A DNA stretch of 64,000 nt from Leuctra nigra (GCA_934045905.1 OW203766.1:15060309-15124308), one strand, 5' to 3'; numbered from the stretch's first letter, positions 54,701 through 62,527 are shown. A program made the numbers and translations. Notes: generated by a model not told the origin, from the letters alone.

Positions 54701-57700
54701 CTGTCAAGCAGCGGACAGAATGATAACAGCAACTCCACGCCGACGCAGGACAATATAGGCCGAGCAGTGCCTAGGGCCTACGAAGCTTGTGGGGCCTATA
54801 CTATAGGATCAATTAAATAAAATGCCACTTTCATTAAAAAATGTTTTTCAATTCAGCTCATTTCAATTCACTTATTTATGAAGTTGTCTTAAAATTGTTT
54901 AAAAATCGCTTTGTAATGCACAAGATACAGTCCGGAAATTAACATTTTCCCGGGGCTAAAGGCCCCGGACCCCATGAACTGGTAGGTTGGCGGGGCAATT
55001 GTTTTCTTCAGCAAAAATCTTTCTCCTGAAGATCATTGACTGACTCACCGCATATTATTTTACAAATATAGCACTAGAAAATGTAAAACATTTCGGACAG
55101 GGCCTACGAAAAAAGTAGTGCCTAGGGCCTGCGAAGGTATTAATAAGGCCTAGCGCCGACGACACCCAGTTTAAAGGACACAGAGATCACCCGTTTTCTG
55201 TGATGGGGGAGAGGGGTGGTTGCCATGCTTCCCATAGAGCCGCTACACCCATTTGTCCTGCCCATAACTATATCAGAATATTGTGAACTTGGTCTAGAGT
55301 TACTTGATAATGCAGAAAGTGTTGACGTTAGCATTGTAGACAGTAAAGTCTATGAAGACAGCGCGAGTTCCTCGATCTATCCATATGTTCTTCTTCAAGT
55401 TGTTTAAAATGTCCATGGTGTCTTCATGGTTGTTGGCCAAGTCGATGTAATAACCGCCGCCGCCGTAGGTTCGAGTTATGTCGCGATAAACTGTGTACTT
55501 TCTTCCTCCAAGGTCGTACTCACTCGTAAACGACCAGCTGTAGGACGAGAAGAGGAGCATGAGATTTACTGGTGACCACGCCCTCTGACGTCAGAGATCA
55601 ATGGAACTCTCCTAAGAGCTCTTGAGTGTTGAATATGACCCTACTGATGTACAAATCTCAACGTTACTACTCTGAGGTGATGTACTGATTGACATTGCAA
55701 ATTCTTCCTTTCTTCATGAGTTCACAAAATTCTGGAGGCAAATTCTTGAGCTTTCACGTTTGGAGACCGTTCACGTTTTCAAGTTTTATACAATGCAAAT
55801 TAAAACGGTTTCAAAACGTGAATGTCAAGAATTGGCCTCAAGCTTTTTGAAGAAATTTCCTAAAGTTACCAATCTAAAATTTGCCCAACATTTCAAACTA
55901 AAAATTCGTGAAATCGTTTCGCCCAGTTACTGCAGATATGCCACACGTTATGCCTGAATTTGACATAAAATAATCTTCAAAATTAGAAAATGTTCTGAAA
56001 ATTTTAGAAACGTTTTCGAAAGAAATTTTAAATTGAATGTAATATACAAATTCATAATATTACCTAATGTAAAAATGAAATAAAAAATAAAAAGGAGCTT
56101 GTCGCATTGCGTCCAGAAGAGCTCATCACAAGAAGATGAAAGAGGCGAAGAAGAAAGAGAACTTCAGGCAAGAACATACACAATAAAAAGCCAATATGTA
56201 TGCTATAGTACCATGGTAACGTTAATTTCACTTGCTCAATGAAATATGATACATCACTCACGCAGTTCCTTCGACATCAGGCCCGCCAAAAGGATCATGA
56301 TCCTCCGCCTTATAACTGTAGATGTCGTAGCAATACGTGAACGATCTCTTGAATTCGTCATGTACCACGCAAGACTGGTTGCGAACTCGCACCTGGAATG
56401 TGTGAACATATAACATACGTAGGTAAAGTGGGGTAAAGTGCGTAGGAGATCATAGGGTTGTTGAGCGAGCACCGATACGCGCAACGACTCCATCTGACAG
56501 ATCCACTCAATCGATGATAACACATTGAATAACAGAATATCAGATCAATGTACACGCGAGATCAGAAAAAATTTCTCTGCGAAGATTACAAATTACCCTC
56601 AATTTGTTGAATTGAGGAATAATAGGGAAGTCTCATGAAATTTTATTCTAGTAAATTTCTATAAATAAACACAAATAATAATGACAAATACACTTATTAC
56701 CTGTGAAATCTTAAATTTTCATTCATAAAAATCGAGTTCAAATATCATATGGTTTTTGGCGGGAAAAACGGCCTTTAACAAGAATCAGAACTGTGATGTC
56801 ATTTCCAAGTCTTGAGCATTGTGTTGACATGGGGATTCCCTTGTTGCCATGGCAATATAGCAAACTGTGATGTCATTGCCAATTTCCCTGTTTTTAAATG
56901 AGAGGAGATCTATCAAACTTTGTAAATTAATTACATGAGAACTATTCGTCCAACAACAAAAATAATACCAGATCTGTGTTCAGCAACATCTCAACTTTCA
57001 AAAAATAAATATTATTCTGAATTCTAATCTTCACGAGACTTCCCTATTATTGTGTAAGGTGATTGATTGGTCCCTATAATCAAACCCTACATGGTCGAAA
57101 TCTACATTACCTATGTGTTTTCGTCTGGATATCAAGCATTGAAAAAGGACTTAGAAGTTTCAAGCAATTTATGTGACCGCGGGTGTACGATGAATTTTGT
57201 ACCTACTTTTCGATCAATCTCTCTTGACAGATATTTCAAACGTTCAAGTCAATAAGTCTGTAAATACTTGACCGATTGGGCTGAAAATCTGTGTAATGTA
57301 GGAATATTTGTTTCTCCAGGTAATCAGAAGATAATTTGGACCAATCAACGGATTCTAAAATGTTTGGGTCTGCAAACCGCAGAGTTGGTCCGTACATGTG
57401 TTCATCATTTCAGCTCATTCGGAGAAATCTGTATACCAGCAGTAAAAGAAAAAAATAGGTCCGTGCCAAAAGAACGAGAAGGCTCATTACTAGTGAAAGT
57501 ACACAACTGTCATGTGTGTGTGTGAAATTATTTAGATAGTATACAAATATTTAAAAGTATTTAGTGTGAAAGCAGCTACAGTCGAAAAACATCAAGTAAA
57601 AGTGAATTTGGAAAGAGAATGGATAATCATGGTTTGTGATTTCTTGCATTGTGGCCAAGCTCTACCCCAGTATTGACTTTCTGTTTCCGTCATTCGTTGC

Positions 57701-60010
57701 TTCCCTTCATTCACACCTCACGATGCATCAAGTTCTGTTTCATAAAATAATATTACCTGTCTTATTCTGGGAACTCCAATGACAATATTCTCGTAGAGAA
57801 TCTTCTTATCATCGTCTTTGGCCGGAGCTATAGGGTCTAAGCGTCTGTACCAATGATCACAGTACAAGCCGTCCATCATTACAGTCTCCGTATACTGGTA
57901 AAAGGATAAAATTGATAAAATTGATTGAAAGCAACTGGTTATAATGTTTGTATACATTAACTGAAATCACATTTAAAAAGCAAATGAAACAATGAGATTG
58001 TACTGAGCTATTTTATTTAAAATGCTTTAAATAACTAAATGCACTATAGATATGTTTAGACTGCAGGCTCACAGAGCTGGCTGGAGCCGGACAATTCGAA
58101 TTGTCTCGTTCATGCTCCCGTCCCATCAATTTGTAAAACTAGCGAAACGCCCAGAGAACTTGTTGATAACCGATCCTTGAAAATGTATGAAAATCATTTG
58201 CCGACTAAGAGATGGACATTAGATAGAAATAATATTTTAGATTATCCATCAGTAACCAAGTTAGATTAATTGTCCGGTGAAACAAAGATACCGATATTGC
58301 TAGAAATCAATATGCAGGAGTACTACATAGTAATTGAGGGTCGACCTGCGAAAACCAACCAACTGACGGAAACTGGTTGTGAGAACTTTTATCCAATTTG
58401 ACTAACATAGCAAGAAGGTATACCTGAACACTCTACACAAACATAACCGTTGGTGCGCCGTACGGACAAAAACAAGCTAACTGCCATTAGCTGGCTTTTG
58501 TCCACCTCTTAATTGATATTTTGTTAAAAAATATTGGCGTATCCGTAACTACAAACATAGATTCGTTTAGATGGCTTGAATGAATATTACCCTCCAAATG
58601 TCGGCCAATTTCGTCGATGTCATAAACGTAGCCGTCTTCCCGTCGACTGTAAATTGTGAATGCACGAAAAGGTTCGTCATTGCTTTTGTGAAGTAAAACA
58701 GCGCTGGGTTGGCCATGCCGAATGCCACTGAAATCATAGTAAAAGTATAATATTAAAATCATCAATAGGGAACTTTCTCTAGTTATAGAATGGATTAAAA
58801 ACGTGAAATATTGAAAGTATCCAGGATGTAGACAAACAAAACATTGTTTTTGTGGGATGAATAGTTTCAGGTACCTAATTGATACAGAAAGATTGAAAGA
58901 AATCTCCGAATTTTAAAATTACCTATTGAACCTTGTTATCAGTATTATTGGCATTGACGTCATGGGGCTCAGCATTGCCTTGGTAACAAAGTATTCACCA
59001 TGGTAACACATTGTTGTGGACTTAGAAATGACATACATCACTGGGCTAACATACGTCACACATAGATTTTTTCCGCCAAAATGTCACATGAAATTTCAAT
59101 CTGATATTTTATGAATGAAACTGTTTATTTTTTAGGGTGAAAAGTATATTTGTCATTATTATTTATGTTGATATTTACAAATTAACAATAAAAGTGTTTA
59201 ATGAGACTTCCTATTGTGTCTGGGATATCATTAGTTCGACTTACTAATGAGAAGACAAAGCAGGTTTATCGCGTAAATGATGACTTCTCGAAGTGTGATC
59301 TGCATCTCTTTCACTTTACTCTCTTTGCCCGACATCTGCCGGGTGGTCCAAAACTTCGTTCCTGCATCACCAATGGAGAGGAGTTGTTTAGGATCCAACT
59401 AGATATTTACTTTTGCAGATCTTATCTTATAATGTAAAGCATGGTATACGAACCAAGCAGTGGTATTTCATGTCCTCTATCCAGATCAGCACTTCGATCG
59501 TATAACTTGGCTCGACAAACGATCGACAACTCTTATGAGAGATTAGCATTGACTCGACTTCGTAGTCGATCGACTATGACGTCTCAATGATATTCTCCCG
59601 TAAGAGTTTTCGATCGAATGTTGACAAAAGTTACACGATCCCCGTGCTGTGCCAAGATGTCATGAGAGGCGTATGCGGCGTCAATTCGTGTTTTTTAAAT
59701 GTTCATTTACAGTGGTAGGTACAGAATTTAAAAAAATATATATTAGCGACCCTTTTGTTGGGTGTTTAGGAGTTCGTGTGACGACCTCCCTCATACTTTT
59801 GAGAAATTTGTGCGAATCGTATGATTAGGTATACTAAAGAAAGTCCATTGGCTAGGACCTTAATTTAGTAATTTTTCGATTACCAATGTGCCACCATTTT
59901 TTCTTCTTCGTGTCTTCTTCTGCCTCGACATCGGATGAGCTGCTACCAGGTGAAGATGATACAGGCTCAACCGATTCGTTCGAGGAACGCCGTTGGCGAA
60001 TTTCAGTCAT
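42517..60010 (-). CDS. Pkd2: Polycystin-2-like TRPP cation channel, 14 exons, 744 codons
   Basis: Exons (minus): 60010-59884, 59361-59245, 58727-58591, 57894-57757, 56392-56262, 55537-55304, 52130-51902, 50607-50380, 47586-47497, 46424-46272, 45748-45549, 44614-44487, 43098-43026, 42766-42517. They total 2235 bases, all GT-AG, all phases agreeing. Domains: short Ser/acidic N-terminus (1-42); TM1 (about 66-82); extracellular polycystin (TOP) domain (about 83-295, with [47 protein letters not shown]); TM2-TM6 (about 296-530) with pore filter LGD in [11 protein letters not shown]; a degenerate EF-hand region (about 600-625) without the usual acidic ligands; and a C-terminal coiled coil ([20 protein letters not shown]) with an acidic DPKSLED tail. 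The family forms tetrameric Ca2+-permeable channels in cilia and flagella. Shorter than vertebrate PKD2 at both termini. Confidence 0.94.
43026..43098 (-). CDS. Pkd2: Pkd2-like exon 13
   Basis: Acceptor TTGTTTAG, donor [29 protein letters not shown] linker. It is supported by consistent phases and by restoring the frame between exons 12 and 14. Confidence 0.8.
43203..43715 (-). pseudogene. RTE-type LINE fragment, C-terminal of the RT protein
   Basis: The minus frame with [14 protein letters not shown] ... [13 protein letters not shown] ... [10 protein letters not shown] matches the region after the RT core in RTE-like non-LTR elements. The RT core itself is absent. It sits in the intron between Pkd2 exons 12 and 13 in the same orientation. 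Confidence 0.8.
43741..43771. repeat. Solo CTAGAAAAAC...ACGCGTTGAT motif
   Basis: A partial copy of the dispersed motif, lying between the RTE fragment and the SINE. Confidence 0.6.
43818..44075 (-). mobile_element. tRNA-derived SINE, copy 2
   Basis: Inverted copy of the element at 24578-24853: tail AACGTCGCACAGTTCTGCAG at the left, B-box GGGAATCGAACCCGG near 44012. Intronic in Pkd2, same strand as the gene. Confidence 0.88.
44437..44475. repeat. Solo GCTCGCTTCGCAACGCG motif
   Basis: AATGCTCGCTTCGCAACGCG then GTGTTCTCCTA, ending a few bases before the exon 12 donor. Confidence 0.55.
44487..44614 (-). CDS. Pkd2: Pkd2-like exon 12 (EF-hand-like)
   Basis: Acceptor ATTCCAG, donor [30 protein letters not shown] occupies the EF-hand position but lacks most Ca2+ ligands. 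Confidence 0.88.
44940..45098. mobile_element. Diverged foldback arm fragment
   Basis: CAGCACTGAAAACTAGT and related text resemble an arm of the 400-bp foldback family; no second arm seen. Confidence 0.4.
45100..45548. repeat. 20-bp minisatellite at the exon 11 donor, about 22 copies
   Basis: Plus-strand unit GTACATACTACTTCCTGAGT. In the gene's sense each unit carries GTATGTAC, identical to the exon 11 splice donor, and ACTCAGG, acceptor-like. The array touches the exon: the exon's last bases (TTCTTGAGTG on plus) resemble the array unit TTCTTCCTGAGTG. Confidence 0.93.
45549..45748 (-). CDS. Pkd2: Pkd2-like exon 11 (TM6 end, cytoplasmic)
   Basis: Acceptor CCTGTTAG; begins [16 protein letters not shown], diagnostic for polycystins. 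Donor AAGAA/GTATGT (phase 2). A 20-bp tandem array starts right at this donor. Confidence 0.93.
46180..46215. repeat. Solo GGCTCGCTTATCAACGCG motif
   Basis: GGCTCGCTTATCAACGCGTT then CTGAGCGTTTTCC, in the intron between Pkd2 exons 10 and 11. Confidence 0.65.
46272..46424 (-). CDS. Pkd2: Pkd2-like exon 10 (pore, TM6)
   Basis: Acceptor ATGCCAG, donor ATG/GTGAGT. Pore helix and filter [18 protein letters not shown], then TM6 [15 protein letters not shown]. Confidence 0.95.
46492..47176. mobile_element. Inverted-repeat element (GGCTGTATATCACGTGAC ends)
   Basis: The left end after TTAA reads GGTGGCTGTATATCACGTGA; the right end has AAAGTCACGTGATATACAGC. Non-coding; contains the hairpin at 46867-46923. 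It lies in the intron between Pkd2 exons 9 and 10. TTAA is seen only on the left side. Confidence 0.65.
46867..46923. repeat. Perfect 21-bp hairpin with 15-nt loop
   Basis: 46867-46887 (CCACAGCCGTCTGTACAGTC...) is the exact reverse complement of 46903-46923. The loop is purine-rich (GGAGCAAGGAAAGAG). Confidence 0.97.
47497..47586 (-). CDS. Pkd2: Pkd2-like exon 9 (TM5)
   Basis: Acceptor GCTTGCAG, donor [29 protein letters not shown] ... YLLFGTQ. Confidence 0.95.
47639..47957. mobile_element. Foldback element (TTGAATTACACGG ends)
   Basis: The left arm AAGCTTGAATTACACGGTTC is mirrored by CTTGAATCGTGTAATTCAG at the right. Inner AGGAAACTTGAA and GGGTTGAATTCAA palindromes form secondary arms. Intronic in Pkd2. 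Confidence 0.8.
48088..48155 (-). pseudogene. Relic partial duplicate of Pkd2 exon 8
   Basis: About 60 bases match exon 8 closely (ATTCTCATC-type TM4 segment coding [13 protein letters not shown]). The copy reads [20 protein letters not shown] and then meets a stop. It lies between exons 8 and 9, where a tandem duplicate exon would be expected. No acceptor is visible, so it is probably dead. Confidence 0.75.
48621..48708. repeat. Two adjacent perfect palindromes
   Basis: 48621-48642 is a 22-bp palindrome (GCAATAGCCAATTGGCTATT...). 48655-48708 is a 26-bp perfect stem with a 2-nt loop, with arms containing ATTAATGTACCACAATAGCA. Confidence 0.95.
48891..49428. mobile_element. Non-autonomous DNA transposon, ~33-bp TIRs, 7-bp target duplication
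   Basis: The left TIR CTACGATCAACACTCTTTAC...GGATTGGCAAC has an inverse at 49396-49428. The sequence ATCTAAC flanks both sides (48884-48890 and 49429-49435). 538 bp, non-coding. It is inserted in the Pkd2 intron between exons 8 and 9. The superfamily is unclear; a 7-8 bp duplication could fit hAT or P-like. Confidence 0.85.
49436..50379. other. Pkd2 intron 8 remainder
   Basis: GTGTAAGTGATCTATCTCCA-like sequence near 49735-49755 (inverted) pairs with similar sequence near 48340, suggesting an outer foldback around the 538-bp element. No exon recognised. Confidence 0.45.
50380..50607 (-). CDS. Pkd2: Pkd2-like exon 8 (TM3-TM4)
   Basis: Acceptor GCCGACAG, donor GGG/GTGGGT, both phase 0. [12 protein letters not shown] ... 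[20 protein letters not shown] ... [14 protein letters not shown]. Confidence 0.93.
51121..51385. mobile_element. Foldback element, diverged copy E
   Basis: ACTTGGCACATCGTATATAA left of centre and GTGGACTTGGCCCATATTTT with TCCAGTGCTAATGAG on the right match the foldback arms with many changes. Intronic in Pkd2. Confidence 0.65.
51432..51702 (-). mobile_element. tRNA-derived SINE, copy 3
   Basis: The same element as at 24578-24853, inverted: TTACGTCGCACTGTTCTGCA, CCTATTAGTAGGGTACC, GGAATCGAACCC and CACTCAACCAACCTG. Intronic in Pkd2. Confidence 0.88.
51708..51768. repeat. (ATG)n microsatellite
   Basis: About 20 uninterrupted GAT/ATG units directly after the SINE head. Confidence 0.97.
51902..52130 (-). 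CDS. Pkd2: Pkd2-like exon 7 (TM2-TM3)
   Basis: Acceptor CTTGACAG, donor [29 protein letters not shown] ... [20 protein letters not shown] ... [11 protein letters not shown]. Its first ~105 bases plus the upstream acceptor are the template of the 136-bp array lying immediately upstream. Confidence 0.95.
52131..54745. repeat. 136-bp array cloned from the Pkd2 exon 7 3' splice site, about 19 copies
   Basis: Units recur at 136-bp spacing (anchor GATGACGCTTCCGGTCGCAG at about 52231, 52367 and so on to 54665; a few are 128-130 bp through small deletions). Read in the gene's sense, each unit contains CTTGACAG followed by exon-7-like coding sequence ([20 protein letters not shown] then RLFRLA), then a diverged TM2-like stretch and about 30 bases of intron. 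Only the copy at the 52130 boundary continues into intact exon 7. Unit length is 1 mod 3, so copies do not fuse into one frame. Confidence 0.95.
54746..55303. other. Pkd2 intron 6 remainder with GTGCCTAGGGCCTACGAA repeats
   Basis: GTGCCTAGGGCCTACGAAGC (about 54768) recurs as GTGCCTAGGGCCTGCGAAGG (about 55117), possibly ends of a small element. GGGGCTAAAGGCCCCGG near 54953 is a short palindrome. Confidence 0.45.
55304..55537 (-). CDS. Pkd2: Pkd2-like exon 6 (TOP domain)
   Basis: Acceptor CCTACAG, donor [22 protein letters not shown] ... [13 protein letters not shown] ... [20 protein letters not shown]. Confidence 0.95.
56262..56392 (-). CDS. Pkd2: Pkd2-like exon 5 (TOP domain)
   Basis: Acceptor ATTCCAG, donor [31 protein letters not shown] ... 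DPFGG; the two cysteines fit the conserved disulfide pair of the family. Confidence 0.95.
56619..57050. mobile_element. MITE with AATAGGGAAGTCTCATGAA ends, carries an X-box-like site
   Basis: The left end ATAATAGGGAAGTCTCATGA has its inverse at 57030-57050. It contains GTTGCCATGGCAAT at 56843-56856. A related inverted segment covers about 58950-59215. Confidence 0.7.
57180..57480. repeat. Dispersed repeat (ACCGATTGGGCTGAAA family)
   Basis: Shares ACCGATTGGGCTGAAA, TTTCAGCTC and AGGTCCGTGCCAAAAGA with 15830-16310. Intronic in Pkd2. Confidence 0.65.
57757..57894 (-). CDS. Pkd2: Pkd2-like exon 4 (TOP domain)
   Basis: Acceptor TACCAG, donor CAG/GTAATA, both phase 0. [19 protein letters not shown] ... 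[12 protein letters not shown]. Confidence 0.95.
57895..58590. other. Pkd2 intron 3, nothing recognised
   Basis: No exon or repeat assigned. Confidence 0.45.
58591..58727 (-). CDS. Pkd2: Pkd2-like exon 3
   Basis: Acceptor TTTCAG, donor [29 protein letters not shown] is the conserved start of the extracellular domain. A longer open frame in another register here is a shadow. Confidence 0.92.
58974..58987. promoter_or_regulatory. X-box-like motif (RFX consensus) in Pkd2 intron 2
   Basis: ATTGCCTTGGTAAC fits RYYNYY-N2-RRNRAC exactly. CCATGGTAAC follows at 58998. It is within a repeat related to 56619-57050, so function is uncertain. Confidence 0.4.
59245..59361 (-). CDS. Pkd2: Pkd2-like exon 2 (TM1)
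   Basis: Acceptor GATGCAG, donor [30 protein letters not shown], then TM1 [16 protein letters not shown]. Confidence 0.92.
59495..59642. mobile_element. Foldback element (CGATCGTATAACTTGG arms)
   Basis: CGATCGACAACTCTTATGAG (59518) mirrors CCGTAAGAGTTTTCGATCG (59598-59616), with outer arms pairing as well. Intronic in Pkd2. Confidence 0.65.
59884..60010 (-). CDS. Pkd2: Pkd2-like exon 1
   Basis: ATG at 60010. Short cytoplasmic N-terminus: [20 protein letters not shown], acidic run, KKKKWWH. Donor ATTG/GTAATC, phase 1. Confidence 0.85.
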
Positions 60011-60295
60011 TTTCTCGTGGAATTTGCTAAACGAAGTTCGTAGTTCAATGAAGTAAGCTCACGAAATGCCAAATTAGAAATGCTGATCGTTATTGTCAGC
60101 ATAAATCCATGCTAGATCTGAGACAATTGTTTCTAGTGTGTGTTCAAAGCAACAATTCGAAACATTGCATGCCCTACTGGAGCTATCTCATAGCCTCATG
60201 AAAGATTCTGATTGTTCAAGGTGTTTTGATTAATCTAAGTGAAAAGACCGTTAACAGAGATTTGTTTACGGTACACACCGTAAACACAGAACATA

Positions 60296-60440
60296 CTGTC
60301 AACTTCTGCGAGAGAGGAGAGTGAAGAGTAGCTCTCTCATTGGCTGACAGCTGTCACGTGACCTTATTTGACGGTCACGTGTCAGCTCTCAGCCAATGAG
60401 AGAGCTACTGTCCACTATCCACTCTAGCAGAAGTTGACAG
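60296..60440. mobile_element. Foldback element just upstream of Pkd2
   Basis: Arms CTGTCAACTTCTGC ... GAGCTACTG/CTCTCTCATTGGCTGACAG ... GTCACGTG are nearly exact inverses, ending GCAGAAGTTGACAG. A partial copy (GATCACGTGACAG, CAATGAGAGAGCTG) is at 63264-63300. It lies about 290 bp upstream of the Pkd2 start codon. Confidence 0.85.
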
Positions 60441-60643
60441 TTTTGAATAGTGATACCTGATACTTGATACCCTTGATATATAAAAACCTCGTTCAGTATT
60501 TGTAATTGTTTGCAATGGAATTTTAATGTGGTCTATTGAATGACGGGGGAAGAAAGAACGATTGATCCTAAATTTAAATCCGTGACCAAACAAACTTAAA
60601 AAATTCATTCTACACATAAACTATTTAATGGAATAGTAGGTAA

Positions 60644-61007
60644 TTACAAAATTGATGTCACAATTATAATACTTAATATCACAATCATTATTACAATAAT
60701 AAAACTCGCAATTAGGATAAGTTTCTGAGAATAATTGGACCGAAGATCAAATGAATCTTTGAGACGTTTCACATGACAGTCACTGCCATAGATCCCGTCA
60801 TCGTTGCAATTTTGTCTTCTCCGCACGAGCAACGACAGTACAAGTGTTTCTCTCCCCGTGTCTCGTTCGCCGGCACATTCTCACAAGCGTCCTCGTTCGC
60901 CAAGGTCACAGCACATCCTCTCTCCACCAGTGTCAAGGTCACAGAACGTGTGCTGATCTGGCTCACTTCGACGTAACCATCTTCGCTCGGGTTGCAGTTC
61001 CAAGGAG
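60644..61007 (-). pseudogene. Ly6/uPAR-like three-finger protein, 3' exon with frameshift
   Basis: From the acceptor TCTCCGCAG the minus frame reads PWNCNPSEDGYVEVSQIST ... ERGCAVTLANEDACENV ... HLYCRCSCGEDK, a cysteine pattern like a Ly6/uPAR domain (RGC...C...YCxC...CN). One base of frame change later the sequence continues NCNDDGIYGSDC and ends in a strongly hydrophobic tail (LILIASFIIVIMIVILSIII), typical of a GPI-anchor signal. Upstream exons were not found. The frameshift means a pseudogene or a sequencing error. Family assignment is tentative. Confidence 0.42.
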
Positions 61008-61287
61008 CTGCGGAGAATCTCTCCTCCGTCGGAGCGCGTCAAGGAACAGCTCCTCGATATCTCGTTGCAGCATCAACGTACCCGCTGTTAGACTAAAGTG
61101 ACAAACTGTTGAATATTTGGCGCTGACTTGTTGATCATTGTAATAGAAAGATAATGTAAGGCCGGGTAGGATTAACTTTGGATTTGGATTTTCTATGGAC
61201 ACGGTTGGCGACATTCCTTGCCGTCTCGTATCAATGGGCTTCCAAACTCCAAGCTAGAATAGAGCGCGCCACCGACGACCATACCTG

Positions 61288-61301
61288 GTTGCCATGGCAA
61301 C
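61288..61301. promoter_or_regulatory. Perfect palindromic X-box, 1.3 kb upstream of Pkd2
   Basis: GTTGCCATGGCAAC exactly fits the RFX-factor X-box consensus RYYNYY-N2-RRNRAC. RFX factors drive ciliary genes in animals and polycystin-2 is a ciliary/flagellar protein, but a Ly6-like exon lies between and the distance is large. Confidence 0.5.
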
Positions 61302-61929
61302 AGTCAAATGTTTGTTGACAGGTTGCTACTTTGTCAGAATTGAAAACAAAAGAAGTTGTTTAACATAAAGTGATCTTCCAGTATAAAAAGTAAGTAATTG
61401 AAACTATTTCTTTATTTAATAACTATATATTACATTTTAAAACAATTACCTTCACTCCGAACACAACAGTTTGGCATTATATTTCAAATACAAGAAGTTA
61501 TAAGTGAGCTGTCATCTAGCTGTCATTTTGTACAGACGCATGCGTGGAGGGAAAAAGAACAATTCTCCCTAGCGCACCGTAGTGAGAGCAAATGGCGGCG
61601 TGGAAGCCCATTGATACGGTGTCACTGCCATGTTAAATAGATAGCACTCCAGTGTGCAGTGAGCCCGTATCACGTGAAACGACACGACACGGAAATTTAG
61701 AATAGCCCTCCAGCCGGCCCATGCTAGAGCGGGTTCATTCTTGCCTTTCACCAACCGTAGCGGAAGTTAGTGAATCCCATTGGCTGTGGAAATTGCCCCA
61801 ACTGGATTCGTTGGTTAATTGCCCACTAACCATAATTATCTAATCCAAAGTAGGTCCTACCCGGCCTAAGAGAGTAATACATGTATAAGAATGATAATGT
61901 TTTTTGTCTTTGAATAAAGTAGGTTCTCT
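61302..61929. other. Intergenic, nothing firmly recognised
   Basis: TAGGTCCTACCCGGCCTAAG (about 61850) is the inverse of GGCCGGGTAGGATTAAC at 61161, so an inverted-repeat element may span about 61157-61875. Confidence 0.45.
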
Positions 61930-62316
61930 ATCCCCATAAAAACAATCCGTGTAAAAATACCAGCCAAGTCTCGTAACTAAAAAAAAATATAAGAAATCTA
62001 AAAATTCAGCACTAAAAAGTAGTGATATCAAAAAATTTGCCAAGTCAAAATTTTTCAAAAAATACTTTGCGCATCGTGCATTATAAATAGTATAGAATTA
62101 GGTCGTAAATCAAATATCATCAACTATACATAATTACATATAATATATCTAAAATGCACTAACAAAACGATGCGCCAAGTATTTTTTGTAAAATTTTGAG
62201 TTGGCAAATTTTTTGATATCACTACTTTTTAGTGCTGAATTTTTAGATTTCTTATATTTTTTTTTAGTTTACGAGACTTGGCTGGTATTTTTACACGGAT
62301 TGTTTTTTATGGGGAT
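61930..62316. mobile_element. Foldback element, intact copy D
   Basis: Ends ATCCCCATAAAAACAATCCG and inverse; arms with AGCCAAGTCTCGTAACTAAA, CAGCACTAAAAAGTAGTGAT and TTGCGCATCG/CGATGCGCCAAG. Same family as copies A-C. Confidence 0.88.
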
Positions 62317-62416
62317 ATCACTCCTTTTTTCAGTTTATTCTTACAACTTATCCTCTTACATAATGTGCACTTTTCACGCATGCGCATATCGCGGGTGTCC
62401 GGGTGTCTTGGGATGG

Positions 62417-62527
62417 GATTACATAAAATGACAACTTACTTGTCGCAGCGACAATTTTCTCATTTCAATGTTATTCACGGCCTTCTCGCTGCGACAAGTA
62501 AGTTATCATTTTATGTGATCGCACCCC
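62417..62527. mobile_element. Foldback MITE (ACATAAAATGACAACTTAC arms)
   Basis: GATTACATAAAATGACAACT and TTGTCGCAGCGACAA are mirrored by CTCGCTGCGACAAGTAAGTT and ATCATTTTATGTGATCGC. A fragment lies at 42298-42378. Confidence 0.85.

Noticed and set aside
52231..54723. Series of 64-residue plus-strand frames starting MTLPVAG
   Set aside because: Antisense readings of the 136-bp array; the meaningful frame is on the minus strand and matches Pkd2 exon 7.
58487..58765. 92-residue minus frame containing [16 protein letters not shown]
   Set aside because: Shadow of Pkd2 exon 3; the frame dictated by the splice phase gives the conserved AFGM...FYFTKAM sequence.
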